NCBI GenBank assembly: GCA_026705605.1
Contig: JAPPAK010000008.1
Location: 62,001-126,000, forward strand
Length of the DNA: 64,000 nucleotides
Source of the DNA: Chloroflexota bacterium
GTDB lineage: Bacteria; Chloroflexota; Dehalococcoidia; Tepidiformales; Tepidiformaceae
Direction of reading: 5' to 3'
The notes beneath the pieces are model-generated. The model did no database searches. It worked only from the letters and a program-made list of their open reading frames with translations, and had not been told where the DNA came from. Made by a program: the position numbers and the translations under genes. How positions within the stretch are numbered: the stretch's first letter is position 1; each line of letters opens with the position of its first letter. Shown here in pieces: positions 31,919-41,724 of this stretch.

Positions 31919-32443
31919 TCAGAAACCGGGCAGCCGCCCCTCGCGCCCTGTCCCCGCGACCGTTGCCTCGTGCGCGAGCAATGCCCGTTTCGTGTCGAGG
32001 CCGCCCGCGAATCCGGTCAGCGAGCCGCTCGCCCCGACGACCCGATGGCAGGGCACGATCACCGGGGCCGGGTTGCGGCCCGTCGCCGCCCCGACGGCCC
32101 GCGCCGCCGCGGGCCGTCCGACCTCTCCGGCGATCGCCCCGTAGGTGTTGGTCGCCCCGAACGGGATGCGCGCCAGCTCGCTCCAGACGAGCCGCTGGAA
32201 CTCCGTTCCCTCGAGGTCGAGCGCAAGGTCGAACTCCCGGCGTTCGCCATGGAAGTACTCATCGAGCTGGTTGACCGCTCGGTCCACGTGCTCGATGGCC
32301 GCTGCTTCGGCGCGTGTTGCGTCACCGCTCTCGCGCCCCCACCGCACCTCCCGGACACCCCGCTCGGATGCGACGACCGTGAGGTCCCCGATCGGCGTCG
32401 CGATCGTCCGGATAGCCAGCGGGCCAGCCTCTACCGATGCCAC
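31919..32443 (-). CDS. ogt: Methylated-DNA--protein-cysteine S-methyltransferase
   Basis: This suicide enzyme removes alkyl groups from O6-alkylguanine. The 174-residue protein has the N-terminal RNase H-like subdomain and the C-terminal active site IPFGATNTYGAIAGEVGRPAAARAVG (winged-helix with arginine finger), then PVIVPCHRVVGASGSLTGFAGG, where the PCHRV cysteine accepts the alkyl group. From the GTG at 32443 it overlaps the end of the upstream substrate-binding protein gene by 13 bases, so they are co-transcribed. No Ada regulatory domain is present. Confidence 0.93.
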   Translation of the reverse strand: MASVEAGPLAIRTIATPIGDLTVVASERGVREVRWGRESGDATRAEAAAIEHVDRAVNQLDEYFHGERREFDLALDLEGTEFQRLVWSELARIPFGATNTYGAIAGEVGRPAAARAVGAATGRNPAPVIVPCHRVVGASGSLTGFAGGLDTKRALLAHEATVAGTGREGRLPGF

Positions 32444-34125
32444 TCCGCGATGTTCCAGACCTCGCTGTCCCAGGCGTTGAACTCGACGCCCTTCAGCGTG
32501 TTCGCGTGCGCCGAGACGACACCCCGGCTCACGAGCGGAATCTCCACATAGTTTCGAACGAGGATGTCGTTGAGTTGCTTCACGACTGCCTCGCGCTCGG
32601 CCCCGATGGGGAGGGGCGGGAGTTGCTCGAAGGCCGCGTCGTAGTCCGGGTTGCAGGCCCGGGCCACGTTGCCCTCCGACCAGCTGTTGTCGCGCGTGGG
32701 GATGTGCGTGCAGCGGTTGTCGGAGAGGTAGTTCTGCGGCTCGATTCCTCCGCCCGTCGCATACATCTGCACGTCCGCGAAGAACCGCCGGTACGTTTCC
32801 GGCCCCAGGTCGCTGCCGAAGAACACGCCCGCGTCGTGGTGGACCAGCTCCGTTTCGATGCCGATCTCGCGCCACCAGTCGCGAACCAGCTCCTGGGTCG
32901 CCTGCCGAATGGCGTTCGTCGAGGTCTGGTACGTGATCAGCAGGGGCACGCCGTTGTGCTCCCTGATGCCGTCTCCGTCGCTGTCGACCACGCCGTGCTC
33001 GTCCAGAAGCGCGTTCGCCCCGGCGATGTCCTGGGTGAGGCACTCGTCGTTCGCGCCCGAGACGTAGTGCGCGGGACCCGCAATGAGGTCGCATTCGGGC
33101 CGTCCGGCGAAGCCGTACAGCTCGGTCAGCCGCTCCCGGTCGATTGCCATCGACATGGCCTGCCGGATCGGCTGGAAGGACAGGAACGGATGGGGATTCT
33201 CGCCGTCCAGGTACTCCGAGCGGTTATCCCCGAGGGCGGGGTCCGGATTCGTCTGGTTCACGACGATGCGCTCGACGAGGTCGGAGAACGCTGAGACGAC
33301 GGCGCCGTTGCCCGCTGCCCACAGCGCTTCGAGCAACTCGGGCTCGACCTGCAGGTTCCAGGCGTAGTCGGCGATGCCCCACTGCAGGACGGCCGTTGCC
33401 GCCGCGGTCGCGCTTCCGCCCCCCTTCAGCACGACGCGGTCGAAGTAGGGCTTCTCCCCCCGCCAGTGCGGATTGCGCTCGAAGACAGCCTCGACCTCGG
33501 GCGTGAAGGAGACGATGCGGTAGGGGCCCGTGCCCAGCGGCCCCTGGTTCTCGTCCTCGCATCCGCCGGCGGCCTCGCCCACGCAATCGGCGAACTGCGC
33601 GGCGCTGATAATGGGCGTGCCCGCGCTCACGAACGCATCGTAGGGGTACGGCGTGGGCTCCTCGAACGTGATCCTGACGGTGTGCTTGTCGACGGCCTCC
33701 ACGGACGCAATGCCGGTGAACGCGTCTACGGCTGTGCACCCGGTCGCCTCATGCGTGCAGTAGCGCCAGGTGAACACCACGTCCTCTGCGGTCATGTCGC
33801 TACCGTCCGACCACTTCACCCCCTCCTTCAGCTCCCAGGTAATCGACAGCCGGTCCGCCGACACCCCCCCGTTCTCGATCGTCGGGATCTCCTCCGCGAG
33901 CGCCGGAACCAGCGCCCCATCGGGCCCGTAATGGGCCAGCGGCTCCAGCGTGATGGCGCCCGCGTCCCGGTCCTTGAAGCCTCCCGAGAGGTAGGGACCG
34001 GGCAGGGACGGGGCCTGCCAGTAGAGGAGGGTGAGGACCTCTTCCTCGTCGCTCTCCCCGTCGCCGCAGGCGGCGAACGCGACGAGCAGGACCAGTCCGA
34101 GGAGGATTACGAAGAAACGGTGCAT
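32431..34125 (-). CDS. ABC transporter substrate-binding lipoprotein, peptide/nickel family (SBP_bac_5)
   Basis: The 564-residue protein has a lipoprotein signal (hydrophobic residues 4-19, lipobox AFAAC, Cys20). The family 5 binding fold follows: ALAEEIPTI...WELKEGVKWSDGSDMTAEDVVFTW, the region GTGPYRIVSF, PIRQAMSMAIDRE and ending IPLVSRGVVSAHANTLKG. Such proteins deliver oligopeptides, nickel chelates or sugars to an ABC importer. No permease or ATPase gene adjoins it; instead ogt overlaps its end, so it is an orphan whose partners lie elsewhere. A Ca-binding-like DSDGDGIREHNG loop sits near residue 400. Confidence 0.9.
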   Translation of the reverse strand: MHRFFVILLGLVLLVAFAACGDGESDEEEVLTLLYWQAPSLPGPYLSGGFKDRDAGAITLEPLAHYGPDGALVPALAEEIPTIENGGVSADRLSITWELKEGVKWSDGSDMTAEDVVFTWRYCTHEATGCTAVDAFTGIASVEAVDKHTVRITFEEPTPYPYDAFVSAGTPIISAAQFADCVGEAAGGCEDENQGPLGTGPYRIVSFTPEVEAVFERNPHWRGEKPYFDRVVLKGGGSATAAATAVLQWGIADYAWNLQVEPELLEALWAAGNGAVVSAFSDLVERIVVNQTNPDPALGDNRSEYLDGENPHPFLSFQPIRQAMSMAIDRERLTELYGFAGRPECDLIAGPAHYVSGANDECLTQDIAGANALLDEHGVVDSDGDGIREHNGVPLLITYQTSTNAIRQATQELVRDWWREIGIETELVHHDAGVFFGSDLGPETYRRFFADVQMYATGGGIEPQNYLSDNRCTHIPTRDNSWSEGNVARACNPDYDAAFEQLPPLPIGAEREAVVKQLNDILVRNYVEIPLVSRGVVSAHANTLKGVEFNAWDSEVWNIAEWHR

Positions 34126-34326
34126 AGAGGAACTCGCTGCTTTGAAGTAGGAGGCTCCCCGGTGGGGAGCTCGCGCCCGATCGTACGCTGAGCGTCCACT
34201 TCGCGCCCCGGTCTCCGCGCCGCCGTAGGAGGGGCACGCCGTATACTTTCTGGGGCCCTGCGTGAAGGCTCTACGACGCCTACATTGGGGCCCGGCGGAA
34301 GCGATGAACAGATCTGGAGGGGGCGC

Positions 34327-35724
34327 GTGACCGAGATAGAGACCGCTCCGTCCCGCGCTTCCGCCCTCGATCTCGCCGGCGAACTGCTTGGCCTGCGTTC
34401 CCGCCGCGACGGAGCCGGGCTCGCCACCGTCGCGCTCCCGGTCGAGTTGCTCGGCAGCGCGGCCGCGTGGAGCGTGCAGCAGCTCCGCGCCGCGGCCACG
34501 GTGTCCTGGGAGCAACCCTCCGAAGATCTGCACCTGTTCGGCTTCGGGCGCGCCCTCGACCTCGGCTCCGCGGCGGGCGCCCCGCTTGCGGCGGCCGCCC
34601 CCGCCCTCCGCGAGGCTGCCGACGAGCATCGCGCCGGCGAGATCGACCCCCTTGCCCGCCCCCGCTTCTTCGGCGGCGCCCGTTTCGATGCGAGCGCCCC
34701 GCACATCGAGCACGCCTGGGAGGCCTTTGGCGCCTGGCGCTTCGTCCTCCCGGAGGTCATCGTCGCCCTCCACGGAGGTCAGGTCAGCGCCTCCCTCACG
34801 CTTGCCGTCCGTCCGCAGCAGACACGGGAAGACGTCGCGGTTGCCGTGGCCGGCGCCATCGCCCGTGTCGCCCTCCCCTCCCGCCCTGCTGCCGGACCGC
34901 CCCGGTACCAGCGAACCGGCCCCGACGCGTCCCACTGGCGTTCCTCCGTCTTGCAGGCCCTCGGCGAGATTGCCGATGGCCGCTACGGGAAAGTCGTCCT
35001 CGCGCTGCAGGCGCGCTGCCACTCCCCCACCCCCCACGACGTCTCGGGCACGCTGACGGCCCTCGCCGACCGCTACGAGAGTTGCTACGTGTTCGGCTAC
35101 CGGCTCGGCGACTCGAGCTGGGTTGGGGCTAGCCCCGAGTTGCTGGTGTCGCTGGAGCAGGGCCGCGTGCGCGCCCTCAGCCTGGCGGGCACGAGTGCCC
35201 GCGGCCGGGATGCGGAGGAAGACGATGAGCTCGCCGGCGTGCTCATCGCCAGCGAGAAGGAACGCAGCGAGCACGACCTTGTCGTGCGCGCGGCCCGCGA
35301 AACGCTCGCCTCACTCTGCGCCGACCTCTCCGTGCCGGACGAGCCACGCATTCTGCGCATGGCGGGAATCCAGCACCTGCAGACCCCCATCGAGGGGCGT
35401 GCCGCACCCGGCGTCGACGTGCTCGATACCCTGCTCGCGATGCACCCCACGCCTGCCGTGGGCGGTTCGCCCCGCGAACCCGCCCTTGATGCCATCGCCC
35501 GGCTCGAGGGGATGGATCGCGGTTGGTACGCGGGCCCCATTGGCTGGATGGACATGAACGGCGAGGGCGCCTTCGCCGTCGCCCTCCGTGCGGCTCTCCT
35601 GCACGGGCGCGAGGCGCTGCTTTACGCCGGAGCCGGCATCGTCGCCGGCTCCGACCCCGATCGCGAGCTCGCCGAGGCCGAGCTGAAGCTCCGTCCCCTG
35701 CTCGAGGCCCTGCGCGGGGAATAG
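34327..35724 (+). CDS. menF: Isochorismate synthase (menaquinone branch)
   Basis: This Mg-dependent enzyme converts chorismate to isochorismate, the entry to menaquinone synthesis. The 465-residue protein from the GTG at 34327 (GGAGGGGG site) carries the chorismate-binding fold. It has GKVVLALQARCHSP with the catalytic lysine, YVFGYRLGDSSWVGASPELLV, LAGTSARGRDAEEDDELAGVL, EHDLVVRAARETL and MHPTPAVGGSPREPAL...GWYAGPIGWMD. The position at the head of menD-H-B-C-E separates it from anthranilate or salicylate synthases. A TATACT hexamer at 34242-34247 may be its -10 element. Confidence 0.93.
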   Translation: MTEIETAPSRASALDLAGELLGLRSRRDGAGLATVALPVELLGSAAAWSVQQLRAAATVSWEQPSEDLHLFGFGRALDLGSAAGAPLAAAAPALREAADEHRAGEIDPLARPRFFGGARFDASAPHIEHAWEAFGAWRFVLPEVIVALHGGQVSASLTLAVRPQQTREDVAVAVAGAIARVALPSRPAAGPPRYQRTGPDASHWRSSVLQALGEIADGRYGKVVLALQARCHSPTPHDVSGTLTALADRYESCYVFGYRLGDSSWVGASPELLVSLEQGRVRALSLAGTSARGRDAEEDDELAGVLIASEKERSEHDLVVRAARETLASLCADLSVPDEPRILRMAGIQHLQTPIEGRAAPGVDVLDTLLAMHPTPAVGGSPREPALDAIARLEGMDRGWYAGPIGWMDMNGEGAFAVALRAALLHGREALLYAGAGIVAGSDPDRELAEAELKLRPLLEALRGE

Positions 35725-35726
35725 CG

Positions 35727-37448
35727 GTGGTTGCCGCCGCCAACACCGCCGCAGCCCGCGCCCTCGTCGAAGGCCTTGCTGCCGCCGGCGTCCGTGACGC
35801 CTGCGTCACCCCCGGCTCCCGCTCTACCCCCCTGACCGTCGCGCTCGCCGAGCAGGACGCCATTCGCCCCTGGCTCCACCTCGACGAGCGCTCGTCCGCC
35901 TTCTTCGCGCTCGGGCTGGCCCGCGCGAGCGGCAGGCCGGTGGCGCTCGTCTGCACGTCCGGCACGGCCGCCGCCAACTTCCACCCCGCCGTCGTCGAAG
36001 CGGACCTCTCGCGGGTTCCCCTCATCGTCTGCACCGCCGACCGGCCGCCCCACCTCCGCAACGTTGGCGCCCCCCAGACCATCGACCAGGTCGGCCTCTA
36101 CGGCGTCAGCGTGCGCCACGAGCGCGACCTCCCCGCCCCCGGCTCCCCGGACGCATCGCCCCAGGTCTTCGGTCAGGCCGCGGCCCAGGCCGTCGAGGCG
36201 TCGCTGGGGCCCCTTCCCGGCCCCGTCCACCTGAACGTCCCCTTCGACGAGCCCCTCATCGAGCCTCCCGGCGCCCACCCCAACCCGGCCGCCACTGCGT
36301 ACGACGCCTCCCTCCCGGCGGCTCCTCCCATCACGCCTCGCCCCGACGCGGTCGAGGCGGCTGTCGAGGCGCTGGATCGCTGCGAACGGCCCCTGCTCGT
36401 TGCCGGGCCCGAGAGTGGCGGCCTCCCCGCCGAGCCGCTGGCGGCCCTGGCCAGCGCCCTCGGCGCTCCCCTCCTTGCCGATCCCCTCAGCGGCCTCCGC
36501 ACCGGTGGCCACGACCGCACCCACGTCCTTGACGCGTACGACGCGTTTCTCCGCGACCCCCGCGCCGGCGCGCTCGCGCCGGATTGCGTCCTGCGCTTCG
36601 GCGCCGCCCCGACCTCGAAGGCGCTCAACCAGTTCCTCACCCGCGCGGCCGAAGCGACTCACATCCTCTGCGACCTCCCCGGCTCCTTCCGGGACCCGAA
36701 CGCCCTGACGACCCAGCGCCTCACCGCCGACGCCCGCTCTGCCGCGAACGCCCTCCGCGAGGGGCTGTCGCGCGAAGCCAACGGCGATTGGCTTGCACAG
36801 TGGCGTGAGCGCGATGCGCGCGCCCGACGGTCGCTCGACGCCTATGCGTCGGCCGCGGCCGACCCGTTCGAGGGTCGCGCGGTCGTCGAGCTGCAGCGCG
36901 CGCTCCCCGCCGGCGCGACGATCTTCGCCGGGAATAGCATGCCCGTCCGCGATGTCGACTCGTTCCTCGTGAGCGACGGGAAGGCGCTCACCGTTGCTTC
37001 CAACCGCGGCGCCAACGGCATCGATGGCGTGGTCTCGTCGGCGTTGGGGCACGCTGCCGCCGGAGTGGGGCCCGTCGCTCTCCTCATCGGCGACATCTCC
37101 CTCTACCACGACCTCAATGGCCTCTGGGCGGGCATGCGCCACGGGCTCGATCTGACCGTCGTCATGCTCAACAACGGCGGCAGCGCCATCTTCCACTACC
37201 TCCCCCAGGCCGCCCATGAGCATGTCTTCGAGGAGTGGTTCGCCACGCCCAGCGACATCGATTTCGCCGCCGCGGCCGGCGCCTACGGCGCGAGCCACTG
37301 CGTGCTCGGCGACTGGTCGGAGCTCGAGGCCGCCCTTACCGGGCCGGGGCAGTGCGTGCGCATCGTCGAGGTCCGCACCGACCGCGTCCGCAACCTCGAG
37401 ATGCACGAGGAGGCGTGGGCAAGGGCCAACGAGGCGGCCTGGGCATGA
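35727..37448 (+). CDS. menD: 2-succinyl-5-enolpyruvyl-6-hydroxy-3-cyclohexene-1-carboxylate synthase
   Basis: MenD adds a succinyl-thiamine unit from 2-oxoglutarate to isochorismate. The 573-residue protein begins with GTG two bases after the menF stop. It shows the ThDP fold: ACVTPGSRSTPLTVALAEQ and the HLDERSSAFFALGLARASG glutamate region, CTSGTAAANFHPAVVEAD, FAGNSMPVRDVDSF, RGANGIDGVVSSALG, and the cofactor motif LLIGDISLYHDLNGL...LNNGGSAIF. Length is normal. Its TGA overlaps the menH ATG. Confidence 0.95.
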   Translation: MVAAANTAAARALVEGLAAAGVRDACVTPGSRSTPLTVALAEQDAIRPWLHLDERSSAFFALGLARASGRPVALVCTSGTAAANFHPAVVEADLSRVPLIVCTADRPPHLRNVGAPQTIDQVGLYGVSVRHERDLPAPGSPDASPQVFGQAAAQAVEASLGPLPGPVHLNVPFDEPLIEPPGAHPNPAATAYDASLPAAPPITPRPDAVEAAVEALDRCERPLLVAGPESGGLPAEPLAALASALGAPLLADPLSGLRTGGHDRTHVLDAYDAFLRDPRAGALAPDCVLRFGAAPTSKALNQFLTRAAEATHILCDLPGSFRDPNALTTQRLTADARSAANALREGLSREANGDWLAQWRERDARARRSLDAYASAAADPFEGRAVVELQRALPAGATIFAGNSMPVRDVDSFLVSDGKALTVASNRGANGIDGVVSSALGHAAAGVGPVALLIGDISLYHDLNGLWAGMRHGLDLTVVMLNNGGSAIFHYLPQAAHEHVFEEWFATPSDIDFAAAAGAYGASHCVLGDWSELEAALTGPGQCVRIVEVRTDRVRNLEMHEEAWARANEAAWA

Positions 37449-38302
37449 CGCTCGTCCCCCTCGAAGGCGGCTACTCCCTGAATGTGGAGCGCTGGGGCAG
37501 CGGACCACCCCTGGTGCTGCTCCACGGATTCACCGGCTCCGCCATGAGCTGGGGCCCGCTTGCCGAGATGCTGGCCGCGCGCTTCACCCTGCTGGCCGTC
37601 GACATCGTCGGCCACGGCGACTCCGGCAAGCCCGACGACCTCGATAGCTACACCATCGACCGGGCCGCCCGGGACGCCGTGTCCGCGATGCTGGCGTTCG
37701 GCATTCGGCGAAGCTCGTGGCTGGGCTATTCGATGGGCGGCCGCCTCGCCCTCTACGTGGCTGCGACTATCCCCAAGGCCGTCGACCGGCTCGTGCTTAT
37801 CGGCGCCTCCCCCGGCCTCGCCGACCCCCCGGAGCGCGAGGCTCGCCGCGATGCCGACGAGGCGCTCGCCGACCGCATCGAGCAGGACGGCGTGCCCGCC
37901 TTCGTCGACTACTGGGAATCGCTGCCCCTCTTCGAGAGCCAGCAGCGACTCCCCACGGGGATGCGCCTCGCCATCCGCCGCGGCCGACTCGCGAACGACG
38001 CCAGCGGCCTCGCCAACAGCCTTCGTGGCATGGGGACTGGAGCCCAGCCTGCGCTCCACGACCAGCTCGCCGAAATCAAAGCGCCTTCCTTGCTGCTCGC
38101 GGGGGCGCACGACGCGAAGTTCGCCGCCATCGCCGACGAGATGGCGGACGCCATGCCCAACGCCCGCGCCGCCCTCGTCCCCGGCGCGGGGCATGCCGCA
38201 CACATCGAGAAAGCGGCATACTGCGCTCGCACGATTACGGCCTTCCTTGAGGAAGGCGCGAGGGAGCAGCGACATGGCGGTAGCCTGGGAGCCGGCGGGT
38301 GA
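37445..38302 (+). CDS. menH: Alpha/beta hydrolase, probable SHCHC synthase
   Basis: MenH removes pyruvate from the MenD product. The 285-residue protein has the oxyanion strand [14 protein letters not shown], the nucleophile elbow [11 protein letters not shown], an arginine-rich cap and the catalytic GHAAHIEKA histidine near residue 259. Alpha/beta hydrolases are functionally broad, but its place between menD and menB, with ATGA overlap to menD, supports MenH. The last 29 bases overlap the menB start. Confidence 0.85.
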   Translation: MTLVPLEGGYSLNVERWGSGPPLVLLHGFTGSAMSWGPLAEMLAARFTLLAVDIVGHGDSGKPDDLDSYTIDRAARDAVSAMLAFGIRRSSWLGYSMGGRLALYVAATIPKAVDRLVLIGASPGLADPPEREARRDADEALADRIEQDGVPAFVDYWESLPLFESQQRLPTGMRLAIRRGRLANDASGLANSLRGMGTGAQPALHDQLAEIKAPSLLLAGAHDAKFAAIADEMADAMPNARAALVPGAGHAAHIEKAAYCARTITAFLEEGAREQRHGGSLGAGG

Positions 38303-39101
38303 CTACGAAGACATCCTCTACGGGAAGGCCGAGGGGATGGCTCGCATCAGCATCAACCGCCCCGAGGTCCACAACGCCTTCCGTCCCGAGACCGTCTTCG
38401 AGCTGATTGACGCCTTCCAGAAGGCCCGTGAAGACCCCGAGGTCGGCGTCGTGCTCTTCACCGGCGAGGGCGGCCGCGCCTTCTGTTCCGGCGGCGACCA
38501 GCGCGTCCGCGGCCACGGCGGCTACGTCGGCGAGGACGACGTCGCCCGCATCAACGTCACCGACCTGCACAAGCTCATCCGCTCGATTCCCATCCCCGTG
38601 ATCGCTCTCGTGGCAGGCTGGTCGATCGGCGGAGGGCACGTCCTCCACGTCATCTGCGACCTCACCATCGCCGCCGAGAACGCCCGCTTCGGCCAGACCG
38701 GCCCGCGCGTCGGTTCCTTCGACGGCGGCTTCGGGGCCGGGCAGCTCGCTCGCCTCGTGGGCCAGAAGAAGGCGCGCGAAATCTGGTACCTCTGCCGCCA
38801 GTACGACGCCCAGGAAGCGCTCGAGATGGGTCTCGTGAACGCAGTCGTTCCCCTCGACCAGCTTGAGGATGAGGGTGTCCAGTGGGCCCGCGAGGCCCTT
38901 CGCCACAGCCCGCTCGCCCTGCGCCTGATGAAGTCGTCCTTCAACGCCGAGCTCGACGGAATGACCGGCATCACCGAACTCGCCCACAACGCGACGCTGC
39001 TCTTCTACATGAGCGACGAGGGCAAGGAAGGGCGCAACGCCTTCATCGAAAAGCGAGAGCCCGCCTACTCGGACATGGCCAAGTTCCCGCGACGCCCATG
39101 A
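38274..39101 (+). CDS. menB: 1,4-dihydroxy-2-naphthoyl-CoA synthase
   Basis: MenB closes the naphthoquinone ring in a crotonase-fold reaction. The 275-residue protein has [20 protein letters not shown], the oxyanion segment [41 protein letters not shown], and the MenB-diagnostic [22 protein letters not shown] and C-terminal [19 protein letters not shown]. An AGGGAGC site lies upstream of its ATG inside menH, a 29-base overlap. Its TGA overlaps the menC ATG. Confidence 0.95.
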   Translation: MAVAWEPAGDYEDILYGKAEGMARISINRPEVHNAFRPETVFELIDAFQKAREDPEVGVVLFTGEGGRAFCSGGDQRVRGHGGYVGEDDVARINVTDLHKLIRSIPIPVIALVAGWSIGGGHVLHVICDLTIAAENARFGQTGPRVGSFDGGFGAGQLARLVGQKKAREIWYLCRQYDAQEALEMGLVNAVVPLDQLEDEGVQWAREALRHSPLALRLMKSSFNAELDGMTGITELAHNATLLFYMSDEGKEGRNAFIEKREPAYSDMAKFPRRP

Positions 39102-40228
39102 CCCCCGCCGGCCCCATCGCCGACGTGCGCTGGCGGCCCTGGCGCATTCCCCTGCGTGACCCCCTTGCGACGGGCGCCGGCGACCTGACCGTCCGCGAGG
39201 GCCTGGTCGTGCGCATCGAGACCACCGATGGCGCCATCGGCCTCGGAGAGAGCGCACCGCTGCCCGCCGAGGGCCTGAGCGTGGCCGCCCTTGCGGCACG
39301 CGCGGCCAAGGTCGGCCAGGCACTCGTGGGCCGGTCGCCAGCCGAGGCGTGGCCCCTGCCCGATGGGCGGCTCGCCGGTGCGGACGTCGGCATCGAGACC
39401 GCCCTGGCCGATCTGCTTGCCGGGTCGTGTGGAGCGCCCCTCGCCAACTGGTTGGCGGAACAGGCGGGACTGGCCCCTCCCCCGCCCGCTCCCATCCCCG
39501 CCAACGCACTGCTCGGAGCCGATTCCCCGGATGCCCTCGCTCGAGAAGCCATGGCCGCCCTCGACTGTGGCTTCGCGACCGTCAAGGTGAAGGTCGGACG
39601 AGACATCTCTGCCGACGGCGAGCGGCTCCGCGCCGTCCGTGCCGCTCTCGGCTCCGATGCCGAGCTGCGCATCGACGCGAACGGCGCCTGGGACGAAGAG
39701 CAGGCCGTCGCGGCCCTGGCCGCGCATGCGACCCACCGCGTCGCGCTCTGTGAGCAGCCCGTCCTGCCCGGTCCCGACGCCGTGGCGAGCCTCGCGCGGG
39801 TGCGCGCCGCCAGCCCCATCCCCATCGCCGCCGACGAGTCCTGCGCCTCCCTCACCGATCTTCGCGCCCTCCTCGATGTAGACGCCGTCGACGCCGTCGT
39901 CATCAAGCCGCTGCGCACGGGGCTGGCGGAGGCGCTCGCCATGGTCGGCGAAGCCACCGCTCGCAACGTGCCCTGCATCCTCACCACAACGTTCGACACG
40001 GGCATCGGCACCACCCTCGCGACCCACCTCGCGGCGCTGCTGCCCGCCCCCCGGCCTGCCTGCGGCCTCGCGACGCTCCCCATGCTCGCCGGCGACATCG
40101 TGCGCGGCTGCCCCACCCCCAATCAGGGAGCGTTGACGCTCCCCGACACGCGCGGCCTCGGCGTCCAACTCGACGAGGCCGCGCTCGATCGCTTTGCCAC
40201 CGGCCCCTGGGCGGGGGTGTCCGCATGA
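39098..40228 (+). CDS. menC: o-Succinylbenzoate synthase
   Basis: MenC dehydrates SHCHC to o-succinylbenzoate. The 376-residue enolase-superfamily protein has an N-terminal cap domain ([21 protein letters not shown]), the catalytic KVKVG lysine pair near residue 164, the metal ligands in [15 protein letters not shown] and ALCEQPV and IAADESCAS, and a second catalytic lysine in [12 protein letters not shown]. These fit the muconate-lactonizing/OSBS subgroup; dipeptide epimerases look similar but the operon settles the call. Overlaps menB and menE by four bases each. Confidence 0.92.
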   Translation: MTPAGPIADVRWRPWRIPLRDPLATGAGDLTVREGLVVRIETTDGAIGLGESAPLPAEGLSVAALAARAAKVGQALVGRSPAEAWPLPDGRLAGADVGIETALADLLAGSCGAPLANWLAEQAGLAPPPPAPIPANALLGADSPDALAREAMAALDCGFATVKVKVGRDISADGERLRAVRAALGSDAELRIDANGAWDEEQAVAALAAHATHRVALCEQPVLPGPDAVASLARVRAASPIPIAADESCASLTDLRALLDVDAVDAVVIKPLRTGLAEALAMVGEATARNVPCILTTTFDTGIGTTLATHLAALLPAPRPACGLATLPMLAGDIVRGCPTPNQGALTLPDTRGLGVQLDEAALDRFATGPWAGVSA

Positions 40229-41703
40229 GCGCGATGCTCCCCGACTGGCTTACGCACCGCGCCCGCACGCTTCCCCGCGTGACCGCCATCTCCAGCGGGC
40301 GGCGGCGGGGACTCAGCTACGCATCCCTCTACGAGTACGCCGTCCGCCAGGCGAACGCCCTCGCTGCGGCTGGAGCAGCCCCAGGGGAACGTGTCGCGAT
40401 CGTCGCGGGCACCTCCCGCGACTTTGTCGTCGCGATGCACGCCACCAGCCTCACGGGAGCCATCTTCGTGCCGCTCAACATCCGGCTCACCGCCGCCGAA
40501 CTCGCGGAACAGCTCCGGAACGCCGAACCCACCGTCGTGCTCTGCGACAAGTCCCGCGAGGCGCTTGCAGTCGAGGCCGCCGCCCTCGCGGGCGCCCCTC
40601 CTCCGCACCGCATGCCGCTCCCGCCCGTCTCTGAGAAGGCCTCTTTCGTCGATGCCCACGACGAAGACAGCTGCCACAGCATCGTCTACACCTCGGGCAC
40701 GGCTGGGAACGCGAAGGGCGTCATGCTCACGTACGGCAACTTCTGGGCCAGCGCGAGCGCCTCCGCCCTCAACCTCGGCCTCGACCCCTCCGATCGCTGG
40801 CTCGCCTGCCTGCCCCTGAACCACGTCGGCGGCCTCTCCATCCCGATCCGCAGCGCCATCTATGGCACCGCCGTCGAGCTTCACACCCAGTTCGTACCCG
40901 AAACGGTCAACAGGGCCGTGCGTGCGGGTCAGATCACGCTCCTCTCAGTCGTTCCGACGATGCTTCGCCGCATGCTCAACGCCGACGACCGCCACTTCGA
41001 TGGCTCCCTGCGAGCCGTCCTCGTCGGCGGCGGACCCGCCCCGCCCAGGCTGCTGGAGCGGGCAACCGCGCGCGGGCTGCCCGTCGTCCAGACCTACGGC
41101 CTCACCGAGGCCTGCAGCCAGGTCACCACGCTCGCCCCCTCGGAGGCGATGTCGCACCTCGGTTCGTCTGGACGCGCCCTCCTTTCCGGCGACGTGCGCG
41201 TCAACGCACCGACCGGGGAGGCCGGCGAGATCCTGATCCGTGGTCCCGCCGTCACCCCCGGCTACTACCGCGACCCGGAAGCGACCGACCGCGCCTTTGC
41301 CGATGGCTGGCTGCAGACCGGCGACATCGGCTTCCTCGACAGGGACGGCTTCCTCACCGTTCTCGACCGTGGCGACGACGTCATCGTCTCCGGCGGCGAG
41401 AACGTCTACCCCGCCGAGGTCGAGGCGGCCCTGCTTGCCTATCCGGGCATCGAGGCGGCTGCTGTCGTCGGCGTGCCCGACGAAGAGTGGGGCCAGCGCG
41501 TCGTCGCCGCCGTCGTCTCGCAGCTTCCCGTCGAGCTCGGGCGCCTCGAACCGCTCCTCCGCAGCCGCCTCGCCGGCTACAAGATACCCTCCGCCATCGA
41601 GCGCTTCGACGCCCTCCCCGCCACCGCTTCGGGCAAGGTCCAGCGCCGTTTCGTCCGCCAGCAGATGGCCGAACGCCTCGCTACACTCCCCGCCAACCAC
41701 TAG
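40225..41703 (+). CDS. menE: o-Succinylbenzoate--CoA ligase
   Basis: MenE activates o-succinylbenzoate with ATP and CoA. The 492-residue adenylating enzyme has HSIVYTSGTAGNAKGVML (P-loop), CLPLNHVGGLSIP, QTYGLTEACSQVTTL, the hinge LQTGDIGFLDRDGFLTVLDRGDDVIVS and the C-terminal catalytic lysine in LPATASGKVQRR. It is the last men gene; menA and the final methyltransferase are not in the window. Confidence 0.93.
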   Translation: MSAMLPDWLTHRARTLPRVTAISSGRRRGLSYASLYEYAVRQANALAAAGAAPGERVAIVAGTSRDFVVAMHATSLTGAIFVPLNIRLTAAELAEQLRNAEPTVVLCDKSREALAVEAAALAGAPPPHRMPLPPVSEKASFVDAHDEDSCHSIVYTSGTAGNAKGVMLTYGNFWASASASALNLGLDPSDRWLACLPLNHVGGLSIPIRSAIYGTAVELHTQFVPETVNRAVRAGQITLLSVVPTMLRRMLNADDRHFDGSLRAVLVGGGPAPPRLLERATARGLPVVQTYGLTEACSQVTTLAPSEAMSHLGSSGRALLSGDVRVNAPTGEAGEILIRGPAVTPGYYRDPEATDRAFADGWLQTGDIGFLDRDGFLTVLDRGDDVIVSGGENVYPAEVEAALLAYPGIEAAAVVGVPDEEWGQRVVAAVVSQLPVELGRLEPLLRSRLAGYKIPSAIERFDALPATASGKVQRRFVRQQMAERLATLPANH

Positions 41704-41724
41704 CTGCCAGCCGCGAGGTTCCCC

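Noticed and set aside
32431-35274. Very long minus-strand open frame covering the substrate-binding gene and much of menF
   Set aside because: Only the part from the ATG at 34125 has a lipoprotein signal and SBP_bac_5 motifs; the rest is antisense to menF in G+C-rich DNA where stops are rare.
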